A stretch of 64,000 nucleotides of DNA from Ruegeria halocynthiae (GTDB lineage Bacteria > Pseudomonadota > Alphaproteobacteria > Rhodobacterales > Rhodobacteraceae): assembly GCF_900106805.1 (NCBI RefSeq), contig NZ_FNNP01000003.1, positions 243,373 through 307,372 on the forward strand. Reading direction: 5' to 3'. Within the stretch, counting starts at the first letter, position 1. Each line of letters opens with the position of its first letter. Below, one piece after another: positions 34,903 to 43,407 of the stretch. A model generated the notes under the pieces. That model did no database searches. It was not told where the DNA came from and saw only the letters and a list, made by a program, of their open reading frames with translations. Position numbers and translations under genes: made by a program.

Positions 34903-35697
34903 TCAGTCACGCGAGCGTGCGAGAAACTGGCGGAAACGTTCCGACTTCGGATTATTCATCACCTCATCTGGGGGCCCGTCTTCCTTGATCCGACCTTGCT
35001 CAAGAAAGATCACCCGGTTCGACACATCGCGGGCAAACCCCATCTCGTGGGTGACGACGATCATGGTTCGACCCTCTTCAGCGAGGCCCTTCATGACATT
35101 CAGAACCTCGCCGACCAGTTCGGGATCGAGTGCCGAGGTCGGTTCGTCAAACAAGATGACCTCGGGATCGACGGCGAGAGCGCGGGCAATGGCGGCGCGC
35201 TGCTGTTGTCCGCCGGAAAGATGCGCTGGGTAATAGTGCATACGCTCTGAGAGGCCGACGCGTTCCAGCAACCCTTCGGCGGTGTCTTTAGCCTTTTGTT
35301 TTGAAATTCCGAGGACGTGGACAGAGGCTTCCATGACATTCTCAAGTACCGTCATGTGCGACCACAGGTTAAAACCCTGAAACACCATGGACACACGTGT
35401 ACGAAAGCGTTCGATCTGTCGTCGGTCCGATGGTTCAAGCTGATGCGCCCGGTTGCGACGTGTCGCTACGACCTCTCCGTCTAGGGTCACTTCGCCCTCG
35501 GTTGGGCTTTCCAGAAAATTCAGGCAACGCAGGAAAGTGCTTTTGCCGGACCCGCTGGCACCAAGGATGGAGATCACATCATGGTTATAGGCATCCAACG
35601 ATATGCCCTTTAGCACTTCGAACGCGCCAAATGTCTTGTGAATGTTTCGCGCCGACAATTGTGGGCCGCCCGCAACTTTCACCTGTGCCTGTGCCAT
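34903..35697 (-). CDS. Amino acid ABC transporter ATP-binding protein (HisP type)
   Basis: The product has 264 residues from the ATG at 35697; eleven codons before it are open but unlikely coding. Walker A is GASGSGKST, the signature is [17 protein letters not shown], Walker B is [14 protein letters not shown], and the switch His lies in VVTHEM. It is the first gene of the importer, transcribed divergently from the aminotransferase gene across a region with an inverted GGAAACC/GGTTTCC repeat. It powers the two permeases downstream. Confidence 0.95.
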   Translation of the reverse strand: MAQAQVKVAGGPQLSARNIHKTFGAFEVLKGISLDAYNHDVISILGASGSGKSTFLRCLNFLESPTEGEVTLDGEVVATRRNRAHQLEPSDRRQIERFRTRVSMVFQGFNLWSHMTVLENVMEASVHVLGISKQKAKDTAEGLLERVGLSERMHYYPAHLSGGQQQRAAIARALAVDPEVILFDEPTSALDPELVGEVLNVMKGLAEEGRTMIVVTHEMGFARDVSNRVIFLEQGRIKEDGPPDEVMNNPKSERFRQFLARSRD

Positions 35698-35787
35698 CCG
35701 CTGGAACTCCTGCAAATATCTGCTCAACACGATAGGGAATTGAAGAAAGCTTACGTTGCCGAAGGTTTGAAGTTAGATTTCCCGATT

Positions 35788-35898
35788 GGAAACCGGTGCT
35801 GTTACATGGCTGGTTTCCTAGCCGTCATGTTTGCTTTCTCAGCCGGGTAACGATCTGCGCCGCCGCATTGGGGACAGTCGATCCAAATCTAGTTTCCA
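35788..35898. promoter_or_regulatory. Inverted repeat in importer-aminotransferase promoter region
   Basis: GGAAACC (35788-35794) and GGTTTCC (35812-35818) are inverted with a 17-bp spacer, and GTTTCCA recurs at 35892-35898, just before the aminotransferase ribosome-binding site. They match the half-sites next to the lysR gene 4 kb away. Confidence 0.5.
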
Positions 35899-35915
35899 AC
35901 GAAAAGGATAGGCCC

Positions 35916-37070
35916 ATGTCCATCAGCAATTCCTTCCGCCTCGGCAGCCCGGATATTTTCCCCCCCTGCGAACGTCACGTATATCTGGATGCGGCCTCGG
36001 TCGGGCTCAGCCACAAGGGTGGGGCCGAAGCGATTTCGAACTGGCAGAACGCTTTGGCGGAAGAAGGTACCATCGCATTCGATGAACAAGCCGAGGTCGA
36101 GTGCCTGGACAACCTGAACGACGCCACGGCGCGACTGTTCAATGCCACAACAGATGATATCGCGGTGGCTTCAAGTGAAACCACGTTGATGCAATCGCTG
36201 GCTTGGGCTGTGATGCCGGGCAAGGGAACCAAAGTTGTCACCACCGATACCACCCACCCGTCAAGCATCTACCCCTGGAAACGCCTTTGCGATCACACGG
36301 GCGCCGAAATCAGTTGGGCCCGTTCGGATGCCACTATGACCATCGACACCGATGCGCTGGAGGCGATGATCGACGACGACACATCAGTTGTTGTTCTGAG
36401 CCATGTTGAATGGGGTACCGGGCAGCTCTTTGATCTGAAACGCTTTGCTGACAAGGCCCACAAACACGGTGCCATTCTGGTTATTGATGCCACCCAATCC
36501 GCGGGTCAGGTACCGATTGACGTTGCCGCCACAGGGGCCGACGCTGTTGCGACCTCGACCTATAAATGGCTTTGCGGTCCCTTCGGTACTGGCATGATGT
36601 ATGTCTCGCCCGAGTTGCAGAAGCTTAATCCGGGCATCCTGGGCTGGCGCAGCCACAAGGATATGTGGGATTTCCAGGCCAACCGCCTGGAGCTGGCCGA
36701 CAACGCCAAGCGATATGAATTCGGCACTATGGCCTATGGTACCGCGTATGGGGCGACTGAATCCGTTCGGCACCTTCTGGATACGGGTTTTGACAAGATC
36801 GTTGCGCATAACCGCAAAGTCTCCAACCATCTGATTGACGGGTTGAGGGAACTTGGTGCGGATGTGCTGGGCCCGAAAGATGAAGCCGATCGCTCTGCGA
36901 CCGTGGCCGCTCGCTTCCCGGGCAAGAATAGCCGTGACTTTGCCAAGACCCTGAAAGATGCAAATGTCATTGCCTCGCTTCGGCGGGATTTCATCCGCTT
37001 CTCGCCGCACTATTACAACAATATCGATGATATTGATCAGGGGTTGGAAGCCATCAAAGCAGCGCTCTGA
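35916..37070 (+). CDS. Class V aminotransferase (PLP enzyme)
   Basis: The 384-residue product starts at the ATG at 35916 after AAAGGATAGG. PLP-binding features of the cysteine-desulfurase/selenocysteine-lyase fold are visible: ASSETTLMQSLAWAV, VVLSHVEWGTGQLFDL, ILVIDATQSAGQVPID (Asp and Gln) and the Schiff-base Lys in STYKWLCGPFGTG. It is followed 11 bp later by a truncated deacylase gene of an operon. In this context it probably transaminates or eliminates from the imported amino acid or its deacylated product. The FeS cysteine of desulfurases is not evident. Confidence 0.88.
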   Translation: MSISNSFRLGSPDIFPPCERHVYLDAASVGLSHKGGAEAISNWQNALAEEGTIAFDEQAEVECLDNLNDATARLFNATTDDIAVASSETTLMQSLAWAVMPGKGTKVVTTDTTHPSSIYPWKRLCDHTGAEISWARSDATMTIDTDALEAMIDDDTSVVVLSHVEWGTGQLFDLKRFADKAHKHGAILVIDATQSAGQVPIDVAATGADAVATSTYKWLCGPFGTGMMYVSPELQKLNPGILGWRSHKDMWDFQANRLELADNAKRYEFGTMAYGTAYGATESVRHLLDTGFDKIVAHNRKVSNHLIDGLRELGADVLGPKDEADRSATVAARFPGKNSRDFAKTLKDANVIASLRRDFIRFSPHYYNNIDDIDQGLEAIKAAL

Positions 37071-37081
37071 AGGGTACGATT

Positions 37082-37381
37082 ATGACGACCCTTGTCGGGA
37101 TCGAATTTTCCAAAGATGGAAAGCAGTTCGGGTATCTGGGAATACCCCATTCCACCCACAGATCTGCATATGGGTTGACAACGATTCCGGTGATCTATCT
37201 GCGCAATGGCCGTGGTCCGCGCGCAATGATCAGTGCAGGTGTCCATGGTGATGAATATGAGGGTCAGATTGCCTTGCGCAATCTGACCATTGAGTTGTCT
37301 GCGCAGGATATCTCAGGAAGTTTGATCCTGCTTCCTATGGCCAACGCTCCGGCAGTCGAAGCGGCATTGCCCTCTACTTGA
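37082..37381 (+). pseudogene. Succinylglutamate desuccinylase/aspartoacylase family, N-terminal fragment
   Basis: Only 99 codons remain. They hold the N-terminal zinc motif [20 protein letters not shown] (His and Glu of HxxE) of M14-like deacylases such as DoeB-type N-acetyl-diaminobutyrate deacetylases, then [12 protein letters not shown]. The expected sequence after it (DGxNLNRxFPG and the second zinc His) is missing: the frame ends where a dead trpS copy on the opposite strand begins. An intact gene would have about 330 codons. The family role would have been to deacylate an N-acyl amino acid feeding the aminotransferase. Confidence 0.8.
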
Positions 37382-38069
37382 CCCGGACCCTCAATTCTCA
37401 AGTGATTTGGGTCAGTGAACATGGCGCGGACAGCAACCCAGATATTATCGGGCGACGCTGAGAGCAAAATCGCATTGCCCCCGGATTTGGACATTTTCGC
37501 CTTTCCGTCGCCCCCCCTGTCGTCGACCAGATTTAGGAATGACCGCTTGCGCTTAGGGCTGTACCGCAAGGCCTGCTGTGGCGTCTATCCTGCATACGAT
37601 TTCGTTCGTTTGTTCGATCAGAGGTGCTTGATTTCACCTTCCAGCAAAACTGTGGCTTTGAACGCAGTGATATCCGCGGCCTGTGCTGCAGGGTAGCAGA
37701 GAAAACCCGAGGGGATGTTCCGACCGAAACTAAGCGCCCGTATCTCATCTTTGATCGTAGGATTGCGCTCCAATCGCGAAACGGTAACATAGTTTAGATA
37801 CAGTATCGACAGCTCTGACAGAGCAGGCAGATCGTTGTGCGCTTGGGGTCGATGCCTACAGCCAGATAGTCCAGTGCGACTTCTACAATATTACGACGCA
37901 CTTAGTCCGGATCACTCGCGTTGTCGGTCAGAGCTTGTGTAGCTGCCAATAGCAAGAATCGGTCGTGACTGTCTTGATACCGCAGGCGGTTTGAAAGCGA
38001 TCCCGCGTAGTGGCCGAGGTGCAAAGGTCCTGTGGTGCGGTCTCCGGTCAGTATAATGGGTTTGGTCAT
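37365..38069 (-). pseudogene. Tryptophanyl-tRNA synthetase copy, degenerate
   Basis: The ATG at 38069 opens [20 protein letters not shown] (HIGH-type motif). The sequence then passes through [16 protein letters not shown]. In other frames it continues with ERNPTIKDEIRAL, GFLCYPAAQAADITAFKATV and, near the end, [13 protein letters not shown] (KMSKS motif) and FTDPNHLR. Several stops and frameshifts, plus loss of the C-terminal tRNA-binding region, make it non-functional. It resembles the second, resistance-type TrpS of Actinobacteria and some Proteobacteria. The right partner of the deacylase truncation lies at its 3' end. Confidence 0.8.
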
Positions 38070-38511
38070 TTGCGAGGCCTCTTGAATATGGAGTGAGAAA
38101 CGCCGCAATGGGGGATTTGGAATCAAAAGACAGCCCAAGTAGTGGCCTCCGAATGGAAGGAGTGGAATTGTCCGGCCGCCTTATCAAGGGGTCAGCCACC
38201 AGAATATCGAAGTGAGCAGCAGGTTATCCATGCCTGCAGCACCATGACCAGAAGTGGTGGCCGTCAAGCTGGTGCGATGGGTAATACATATGGAAACCGC
38301 TACCCGTGCCCGTTTATGCGCGCCAACAACCCAATCCTGTCGTTCATAATTGCGAGCTTCTACGCTGTGCGGTTTCATGAATGCGTGTATCGAAACATCG
38401 CTTTAGATCAGCTTCTTGATCGCATTCTTGACTCAAGGAACGCTGTTTCCGCAAAAGATTGCTTGTCAATGAACCAACTTCGGTCTTGATTTTAATCTTG
38501 TTGTGACTGAT
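38070..38511. other. Intergenic, nothing recognised
   Basis: About 440 bp separate the trpS relic from the GbsR gene. Frames are short and stop-rich on both strands and I find no family signature. The 3' part must carry the gbsR promoter. Confidence 0.5.
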
Positions 38512-38531
38512 ATTTCTGTCATGACAGAAAT
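38512..38531. promoter_or_regulatory. Perfect 20-bp palindrome over the gbsR start codon
   Basis: ATTTCTGTCATGACAGAAAT is an exact palindrome whose centre contains the ATG at 38521. A regulator bound here would block transcription or translation of its own gene, so it is a likely autorepression site. Confidence 0.6.
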
Positions 38532-39084
38532 TAATGACATAACGAATTCCAACGCCGCAAACCAGTTTATCCTGTACTGGGGTGACATGGGCAATCAATG
38601 GGGCGTCAACCGCTCGGTCGCGCAGATTCACGCACTGCTCTACCTTAGTTCCAAACCCCTCAATGCCGAGCAGATCGCAGAGTCGTTGGGCATTGCACGG
38701 TCCAACGTATCCAACTCTCTCAAAGAACTGGTGGGTTGGCGGCTCATTCGGCGCGTTCCTGTTCCGGGGGATCGTCGCGAACACTATGAGGCCGAAGTGG
38801 ATGTCTGGGAAATGGGTATCCGCATCGCCCAAGGACGCAAAGAACGCGAGATTGATCCGGCGACGCAAGCCCTACGCGCGTGCGTGGCCCAGGCTCAAAC
38901 CGAAAGCGGTCTGGACCCAACTGCGCTTCGGCGGATGCAAGATATGCAAGAGTTCCTGGCAACTGCAGACACGTGGTTTCGCGACATGCTTACGGTGCCC
39001 CGTCCCAAGCTGGTGATGTTGATGAAATTGGGAACGAAAGTCGTCTCTCTGCTAAATCTCGCCGGGGGCAAAAAGAGCAAATAA
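38521..39084 (+). CDS. GbsR/MarR-like transcriptional regulator
   Basis: The product has 187 residues from the ATG at 38521 (GTG at 38503 is an in-frame alternative). It has the GbsR layout: FILYWGDMGNQWGVNRSVAQ, then IHALLYLSSKPLNAEQIAES, a winged helix (LGIARSNVSNSLKELVGWRL) and a helical C-terminus with RMQDMQEFLATADTWFRDML. GbsR regulators often control osmoprotectant or membrane-related operons. Here the gene precedes DUF4166 and a saccharopine-dehydrogenase-like gene, which are likely its targets. Confidence 0.88.
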   Translation: MTEINDITNSNAANQFILYWGDMGNQWGVNRSVAQIHALLYLSSKPLNAEQIAESLGIARSNVSNSLKELVGWRLIRRVPVPGDRREHYEAEVDVWEMGIRIAQGRKEREIDPATQALRACVAQAQTESGLDPTALRRMQDMQEFLATADTWFRDMLTVPRPKLVMLMKLGTKVVSLLNLAGGKKSK

Positions 39085-39126
39085 AAAAATTTGAACCTCA
39101 ATTTCTCTTATATCGGAAACAACAGA

Positions 39127-39828
39127 ATGATCACAAATAGAGAAAATTCTTCACCGCCTGGCGTGAAGCCAGCTCAAACGCGATCAGATGCGTCAAGCGA
39201 ACAGGATGATCGGTTCAAGAACTTATTGGGGGCTGCAGCATGGGTCCGTTTGCCCAAGGCAATCCGACACCGCTTCAGCAAACGGCTTTTGGGAGACGCC
39301 AGTCTTGCCTATCAGGGTCGCGTGACCCAAATGCGAATGAACCCAGTTGGACGCGCGCTAGCCTTTGCCCTGCGCGTGATAGGAGCACCGTTGCCCTTTG
39401 ATCGTACCTCTATCGGTCGATCCGCGGTGGTCACTGTCACCGAAGATGCAGCAATGGGCGGGCAGTTTTGGATTCGGCAATATGGCCGGGCCGCTGGGTT
39501 TCCACAGATGGTTGGCAGCTCCAAACGCTTTGCCGGACCGACCGGGTTGGAAGAGTATATCGGCTTCGGGATTGGCATCTCGCTGAAGCTCGAAAGCACT
39601 GCGAGCGGTCTCTATTTCATCAGCGACCGGTATTTCCTGAAACTGGGGCAACAACGGCTGTCTCTGCCACGGTGGGCCTGTCCCGGGGTGCTTACGGTCG
39701 GCCACGAAGAACTTGGAAGTGGGCAGTTTCGGTTTACTTTGGAGTTAACGCATCCGCTTTTTGGCGAGCTGATCTGGCAAGACGCAACCTTCCATGATGC
39801 TGAGATAATCGGGAGCGTTCTTTCATGA
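39127..39828 (+). CDS. DUF4166 domain protein
   Basis: The product has 233 residues from the ATG at 39127; the frame can be extended to a TTG at 39091, but the ATG is better placed. The DUF4166 core is about residues 30-230 (LPKAIRHRFSKRLLGDASLA, GQFWIRQYGRAAGFPQMVGS, FISDRYFLKLGQQRLSLPRW). DUF4166 is frequently found as the partner, or the fused C-terminal domain, of saccharopine-dehydrogenase-like proteins, and here the next gene is exactly that with ATGA overlap. The function is unknown. Confidence 0.85.
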   Translation: MITNRENSSPPGVKPAQTRSDASSEQDDRFKNLLGAAAWVRLPKAIRHRFSKRLLGDASLAYQGRVTQMRMNPVGRALAFALRVIGAPLPFDRTSIGRSAVVTVTEDAAMGGQFWIRQYGRAAGFPQMVGSSKRFAGPTGLEEYIGFGIGISLKLESTASGLYFISDRYFLKLGQQRLSLPRWACPGVLTVGHEELGSGQFRFTLELTHPLFGELIWQDATFHDAEIIGSVLS

Positions 39829-40997
39829 AAGTCGTGATTATAGGAGGATACGGTGTTTTCGGATCCCTGACGGCACGGTTGCTGGCGCGTGATGGGCACC
39901 AGCTTTGGCTGGCCGGGCGACACCCTAAAAAGGGTCGCGCACTGGCTCAGGACCTAAGAGCGCAAACCCTGAAACTGGACATCGGCAAAGCACCAGAGGC
40001 GCTTTTCAAAGTTAAGCCGGACGTTGTCATTGATGCAGCAGGACCGTTCCAGCATTATGGCGACGACCCCCTTAAAGTACCCAGACTATGTATCGCCAAT
40101 GGCTGCCACTATCTCGACTTGTCGGACAGCGCACAGTTTACCAAGGGCATCACTGCTTTGAACAACGAGGCAATCGCTGCGGGTGTTTTTGCGCTTTCTG
40201 GAGCATCCAGCGTACCCGGCCTGTCCTCCTGTATCGTCGCGGACTTGCTAAAAGGTCTGGATGAAGTCGACCTTATCGACATCGCTATTTTGCCGGGAAA
40301 TCGGGCGCCACGAGGTATGTCTGTTATCAAGAGTATAGTTAGTGGGGTCGGAAGGCCTTATCAGGTGTGGCGCAACGGTGCCTGGCAGAAAGCCGTCGGA
40401 TGGACGGATCGCAAGTTGTATGAGCTGAAACCGGATTTGACACGCGCTGGATACAGCGTTGACGTTCCCGACATCGCGCTTCTTCCGGAACAAACGGGTG
40501 CGAGGAGTGTCATGTTTCGCGCGGGCCTGGAACTTTCGGTGATGAATTGGGCATTACATCTGCTGGCCAAACTAAGGCAGTACGGGCGCTTTGAGTTACC
40601 GGACATGGCGTATTCAGCGCTCTGGGTTCTCTCAAAAGCGCTTTATCCCTTCGGAAGTGATCGTGGTGGTATGCAAGTGAGTGTTTCCGGAAAACTCGGC
40701 GACCAAAATCTAACCCGTAAATGGAGACTGATCGCAGAAAAAGGGCACGGCCCCTTCGTGCCCGGGGTCATGTGCCGCGCCATCCTGCGAGAACTCAACA
40801 ACATAAATGCGGGTGCACGACCTTGCCTGGCAGAGCTGCCAAGATCCTTGGTCGAAAGCGCAATGGCGGATCTGGAAATCCATACTGAGTTTGTGGACGT
40901 GTTTGATCGGAACTCCCCTGATCCACGAGGCGATGTGCAAAAAGACGAAAGCTCCGGACCTACCGAAAAGCGGGGCCTAATCCCAGAAACACCTTGA
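39825..40997 (+). CDS. Saccharopine dehydrogenase-like NAD(P)-binding protein
   Basis: The 390-residue product begins with a Rossmann fold (MKVVIIGGYGVFGSLTARLL, then AGRHPKKG), DVVIDAAGPFQHYGDDPLKV and CHYLDLSDSAQF, as in saccharopine-reductase-like oxidoreductases. A hydrophobic middle part and a substrate domain follow. It is coupled to the DUF4166 gene. True lysine-pathway saccharopine dehydrogenase is unlikely; homologues with DUF4166 are thought to act on lipids or unknown substrates. The C-terminal 40 residues are polar and probably disordered. Confidence 0.85.
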   Translation: MKVVIIGGYGVFGSLTARLLARDGHQLWLAGRHPKKGRALAQDLRAQTLKLDIGKAPEALFKVKPDVVIDAAGPFQHYGDDPLKVPRLCIANGCHYLDLSDSAQFTKGITALNNEAIAAGVFALSGASSVPGLSSCIVADLLKGLDEVDLIDIAILPGNRAPRGMSVIKSIVSGVGRPYQVWRNGAWQKAVGWTDRKLYELKPDLTRAGYSVDVPDIALLPEQTGARSVMFRAGLELSVMNWALHLLAKLRQYGRFELPDMAYSALWVLSKALYPFGSDRGGMQVSVSGKLGDQNLTRKWRLIAEKGHGPFVPGVMCRAILRELNNINAGARPCLAELPRSLVESAMADLEIHTEFVDVFDRNSPDPRGDVQKDESSGPTEKRGLIPETP

Positions 40998-41140
40998 AAG
41001 CGCCTCAACGCGAATTGTGGACAATGTCGGATACCGGCACCACCTGCTATCCGCGACAAAAAAAAACGCTGTATCCCAGCCCATTTATGCGGTCATCCGC
41101 GGCGTTTGCGCGGTAAAATAGCCGCGAACGCAAAATCCCA

Positions 41141-41317
41141 GTTTCGCTGAAGGTCCTGGAGGAACGGGAGAGGAGGCGGGGAGACCGAAGCATTGGGCTA
41201 TCCAGATGGCAATACAAGCGTGTCCACGAAGGGATGACTTATGATCTGTTGATCAATACTGAAAGCAAGTCCCCACTTGCATGCGCCAAGTTGATAAAGA
41301 CGAGCCTGAACTTGTAA
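41141..41317 (+). pseudogene. Chloramphenicol phosphotransferase-like C-terminal relic
   Basis: A plus-strand frame without ATG reads LKVLEERERRRGDRSIGLSR and RVHEGMTYDLLINTESKSPL with CAKLIKTSL before TAA. This is the C-terminal end of the CPT/AAA-kinase family, where xxLEVLExRERxRGDRxIGxAxxQ and VHxGxxYDLxVDTS are typical. The N-terminal P-loop half is absent. It is a decayed fragment. Confidence 0.65.
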
Positions 41318-41416
41318 CTCCTTATGCAGTCGATCCGCGTATAATCTTCACGCCCGAGATGAGGGTCGCCTGCGGCGCATTCCGTGGGTCCGCGGTAGAT
41401 GCAAAAAGAAATTTGG

Positions 41417-41971
41417 TTACTCGTCAACTTTCGGATATATGAACCCATTCACCGGGTAGAAGCTGCCATACCGGCCTGGATGGCTTTCGACCCGAACCAG
41501 TGTCCAATCATTGTGTTTGGATACGTCCCTGACGCCCATTTTCAATGATACTTTATTGCGATGCCAGTTGGCATGATTCACGATGACTTCGCGGTCGGTG
41601 ACAATATCGGAGACGACAGCAACATGACCTAAGGGCATTCCACCGGTTGCTCGAAAGGACATTACCGCACCAACAACCGGTTCATTGCCTCGACCAAAAG
41701 CATTTCGCGCCTTACCCCACCAATCTTTGGCGTTGCCGCGAATTTCGATGCCGCTGAGGTTTCGTGCGTAGGGCACGCACCATACTCTTTGGCCCCGAGC
41801 CTGCTTTCTCGAAACCTCTTGCAGCGCCATTGACTGACGTTCTGGATCGAGATCCGCGTCGTTTGAGTGATTAGCACAGGCAGAGACAAGAGCAATAAGC
41901 CCCATCGCAATCACAGCGCGGGCGGTGCCGGTCAGACGCGGCCAAATCGTATTCGAATTGCTGTTTTGCAA
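41417..41971 (-). CDS. CHAP domain lipoprotein
   Basis: The 184-residue product has a signal peptide with lipobox LVSAC (Cys about 32). A CHAP/NlpC-P60-type amidase domain follows, with the catalytic Cys in VWCVPYARNLSGIEIRG (about 63-79), the His in PLGHVAVVSDIV, and an Asn/His in VNHANWH. Such enzymes cut peptidoglycan cross-peptides. The protein should be anchored to the outer or inner membrane on the periplasmic side. Relics lie on both sides of it (CPT, histidine kinase), but the gene itself looks intact. Confidence 0.85.
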   Translation of the reverse strand: MQNSNSNTIWPRLTGTARAVIAMGLIALVSACANHSNDADLDPERQSMALQEVSRKQARGQRVWCVPYARNLSGIEIRGNAKDWWGKARNAFGRGNEPVVGAVMSFRATGGMPLGHVAVVSDIVTDREVIVNHANWHRNKVSLKMGVRDVSKHNDWTLVRVESHPGRYGSFYPVNGFIYPKVDE

Positions 41972-42061
41972 GAAACTTCATTGCCAATTTGAGTGGTCAC
42001 GAAGTTCTACAGCGAATCTAAGGGCTCTGAAAAGAGACCAACCAACTCCACGGCAGGAATT

Positions 42062-42178
42062 TGCCAGTCCCAACCCGGCTCCGCTGACAGGGGTGTCTAG
42101 GTGTCTTCCAGAACGAAATGCGTCTCTTCGTGCGCCTTCCGGAATTCCCGAACCGTCGTCCTCAATGCAAAGCTCAAT
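42062..42178 (-). pseudogene. Sensor histidine kinase ATP-binding domain relic
   Basis: One minus-strand frame reads IELCIEDDGSGIPEGARR and, after RSGRHLDT, PVSGAGLGLA: the G1 (DDGxGIP) and G2 (GxGLGL) boxes of a HATPase_c domain in the right order and spacing. The conserved continuation after GLGLA is lost and no N-, F- or H-box precedes it. It is about 40 codons of a dead kinase. Confidence 0.65.
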
Positions 42179-42299
42179 TCCACCGGCAATAGCCGCCGTT
42201 CCCCGCGACGATGAATGCGGCCGAATCCTCTTCCGAAAAAAACGTGTAGGGGTGCGCATAACGCTGCATTGCTTTCATTGATTTTGTTTAGAAATTTCG

Positions 42300-42370
42300 C
42301 GTATTCTCGCGCATAATTTTGCGCGGTATTTGCGCATAAGTTTGCGCGATTTTCCCATAACTTTGCGCGA
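42300..42370. repeat. Three tandem CATAANTTTGCGCG units
   Basis: CATAATTTTGCGCG, CATAAGTTTGCGCG and CATAACTTTGCGCG start at 42312, 42335 and 42356 (spacing 23 and 21 bp, two helical turns), with shorter GCGC/TTCGC copies before them. Regular spacing on one helix face suggests protein binding, as in iterons or repeated operators. It is translated only in a spurious frame. Confidence 0.6.
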
Positions 42371-42378
42371 TTCAACAT

Positions 42379-42825
42379 AATCGCTCAATTGATGGTAGTT
42401 TCTGCGCAACTTCGTCAACTTTGAGGCATTAGCTCTCAATCAAAAGTGCATTCTAGGTGGCAAAATTCAACCTCTATCTGAAGAACGAAACTCATTTGTG
42501 AGGTTGTGACAGCCCTACGCTTGAACAATCCAATATCTCTAAACGTGTGGTTGGAAATGACGAACGCACTTCGCGCCGTACCGAATGCCTGTAAATTGGC
42601 GGCAGGACGGAGACACTGGTCCTGGAAATTACCCTGATGAGCGTTGTCAGCTTTACTCGAAAATTTGGACGGGACTGATTTTTTTTCTGGCGCAAACTTA
42701 CACACTCATCAGCGATAACATTGCATAGTAACTTCATCCGAGAGTTGCCTGGAATTCAATCCGAAAACTACATCGTGAAAACTCATCGTTGCCAGATGTT
42801 TAGTCCTGGCATCTGTTGGATCAGA
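42379..42825. other. Intergenic, nothing recognised
   Basis: About 450 bp of AT-richer sequence lie between the CATAA repeats and the MarR gene. I see only short, unrelated frames and no hairpin with T-run. Confidence 0.5.
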
Positions 42826-43305
42826 TTATTCTGAAGCGTCGTTTTCGCCATAGCCCGAGATCATGACGTCGTTGATTGTGCTCTGAACGACAAAGTAGGC
42901 ACGGATTTCCTCATCTGTGAAACGTTCAACAAACTGCGTCATACGAGCCATCTCTGTCGAGCGTATCCCTTCGATCACCGCTTTGCTCTCTTCTGTTAGG
43001 CGATAGAAATTTGAGGTGCTGTGCTGAGGGTTTGGGATGCTTTTCAGAAGCCCCCGTGCAACAAGATCCTTAAGCAAGCGCCCGACCAACTGTCGCTTCA
43101 CTTGTAGAATCTGAGTGATTTCAGGCGCTGTTGCCTGTTGAACCGCCAATAATACCTCGAGAATGGCGCGCTCTCCGACACTAATGCCTGTTCCATCCAG
43201 ATCCGCTTCGACGCGCGCAGTGATGTTGCGCAACAAAGGCCTCGTCAACTGCATCCCGGCATACAGCATCTCAGTAGGCGACATTTTATCTGTGTCAGTT
43301 GCCAT
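42826..43305 (-). CDS. MarR family transcriptional regulator
   Basis: The 159-residue product has the MarR winged helix (ISVGERAILEVLLAVQQATA, ITQILQVKRQLVGRLLKDLV, RGLLKSIPN) between dimerisation helices. It is divergent from an acetyltransferase gene across a 17-bp perfect palindrome, which should be its operator. The same palindrome appears 4 kb away before the DUF1992 gene, so it is probably at least a small regulon repressor. Confidence 0.9.
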   Translation of the reverse strand: MATDTDKMSPTEMLYAGMQLTRPLLRNITARVEADLDGTGISVGERAILEVLLAVQQATAPEITQILQVKRQLVGRLLKDLVARGLLKSIPNPQHSTSNFYRLTEESKAVIEGIRSTEMARMTQFVERFTDEEIRAYFVVQSTINDVMISGYGENDASE

Positions 43306-43328
43306 TTGCGGGCTTCCCTTGCGTTATT

Positions 43329-43345
43329 TGTCAACTGAGTTGACA
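43329..43345. promoter_or_regulatory. MarR operator in the marR-acetyltransferase gap
   Basis: TGTCAACTGAGTTGACA is a perfect palindrome around a central G, 24 bp before the marR start and 63 bp before the acetyltransferase start. A 16-base identical copy occurs at 47337-47352. Confidence 0.75.
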
Positions 43346-43407
43346 TTATTATTCTAGCCACCTATTTACCCGACAAGGCCCCAAAACTCCAGCGGCGGAA
43401 CCAACTG

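Noticed and set aside
30495..37070. Ectoine-degradation (eut/doe) cluster
   Set aside because: The class V aminotransferase and single binding-protein importer do not match the usual ehu/doe gene set, and the deacylase is only a fragment; ornithine cyclodeaminase-like plus LysR is too general.
41281..41442. 53-codon plus-strand frame with protein-like composition
   Set aside because: It has no ribosome-binding site, overlaps the CHAP gene end and lies over the CPT relic in another frame, which explains the coding-like composition.
42097..42378. Minus-strand frame with repeated heptad-like residues
   Set aside because: It is a translation of the CATAANTTTGCGCG repeats and a relic; no start signal or family.
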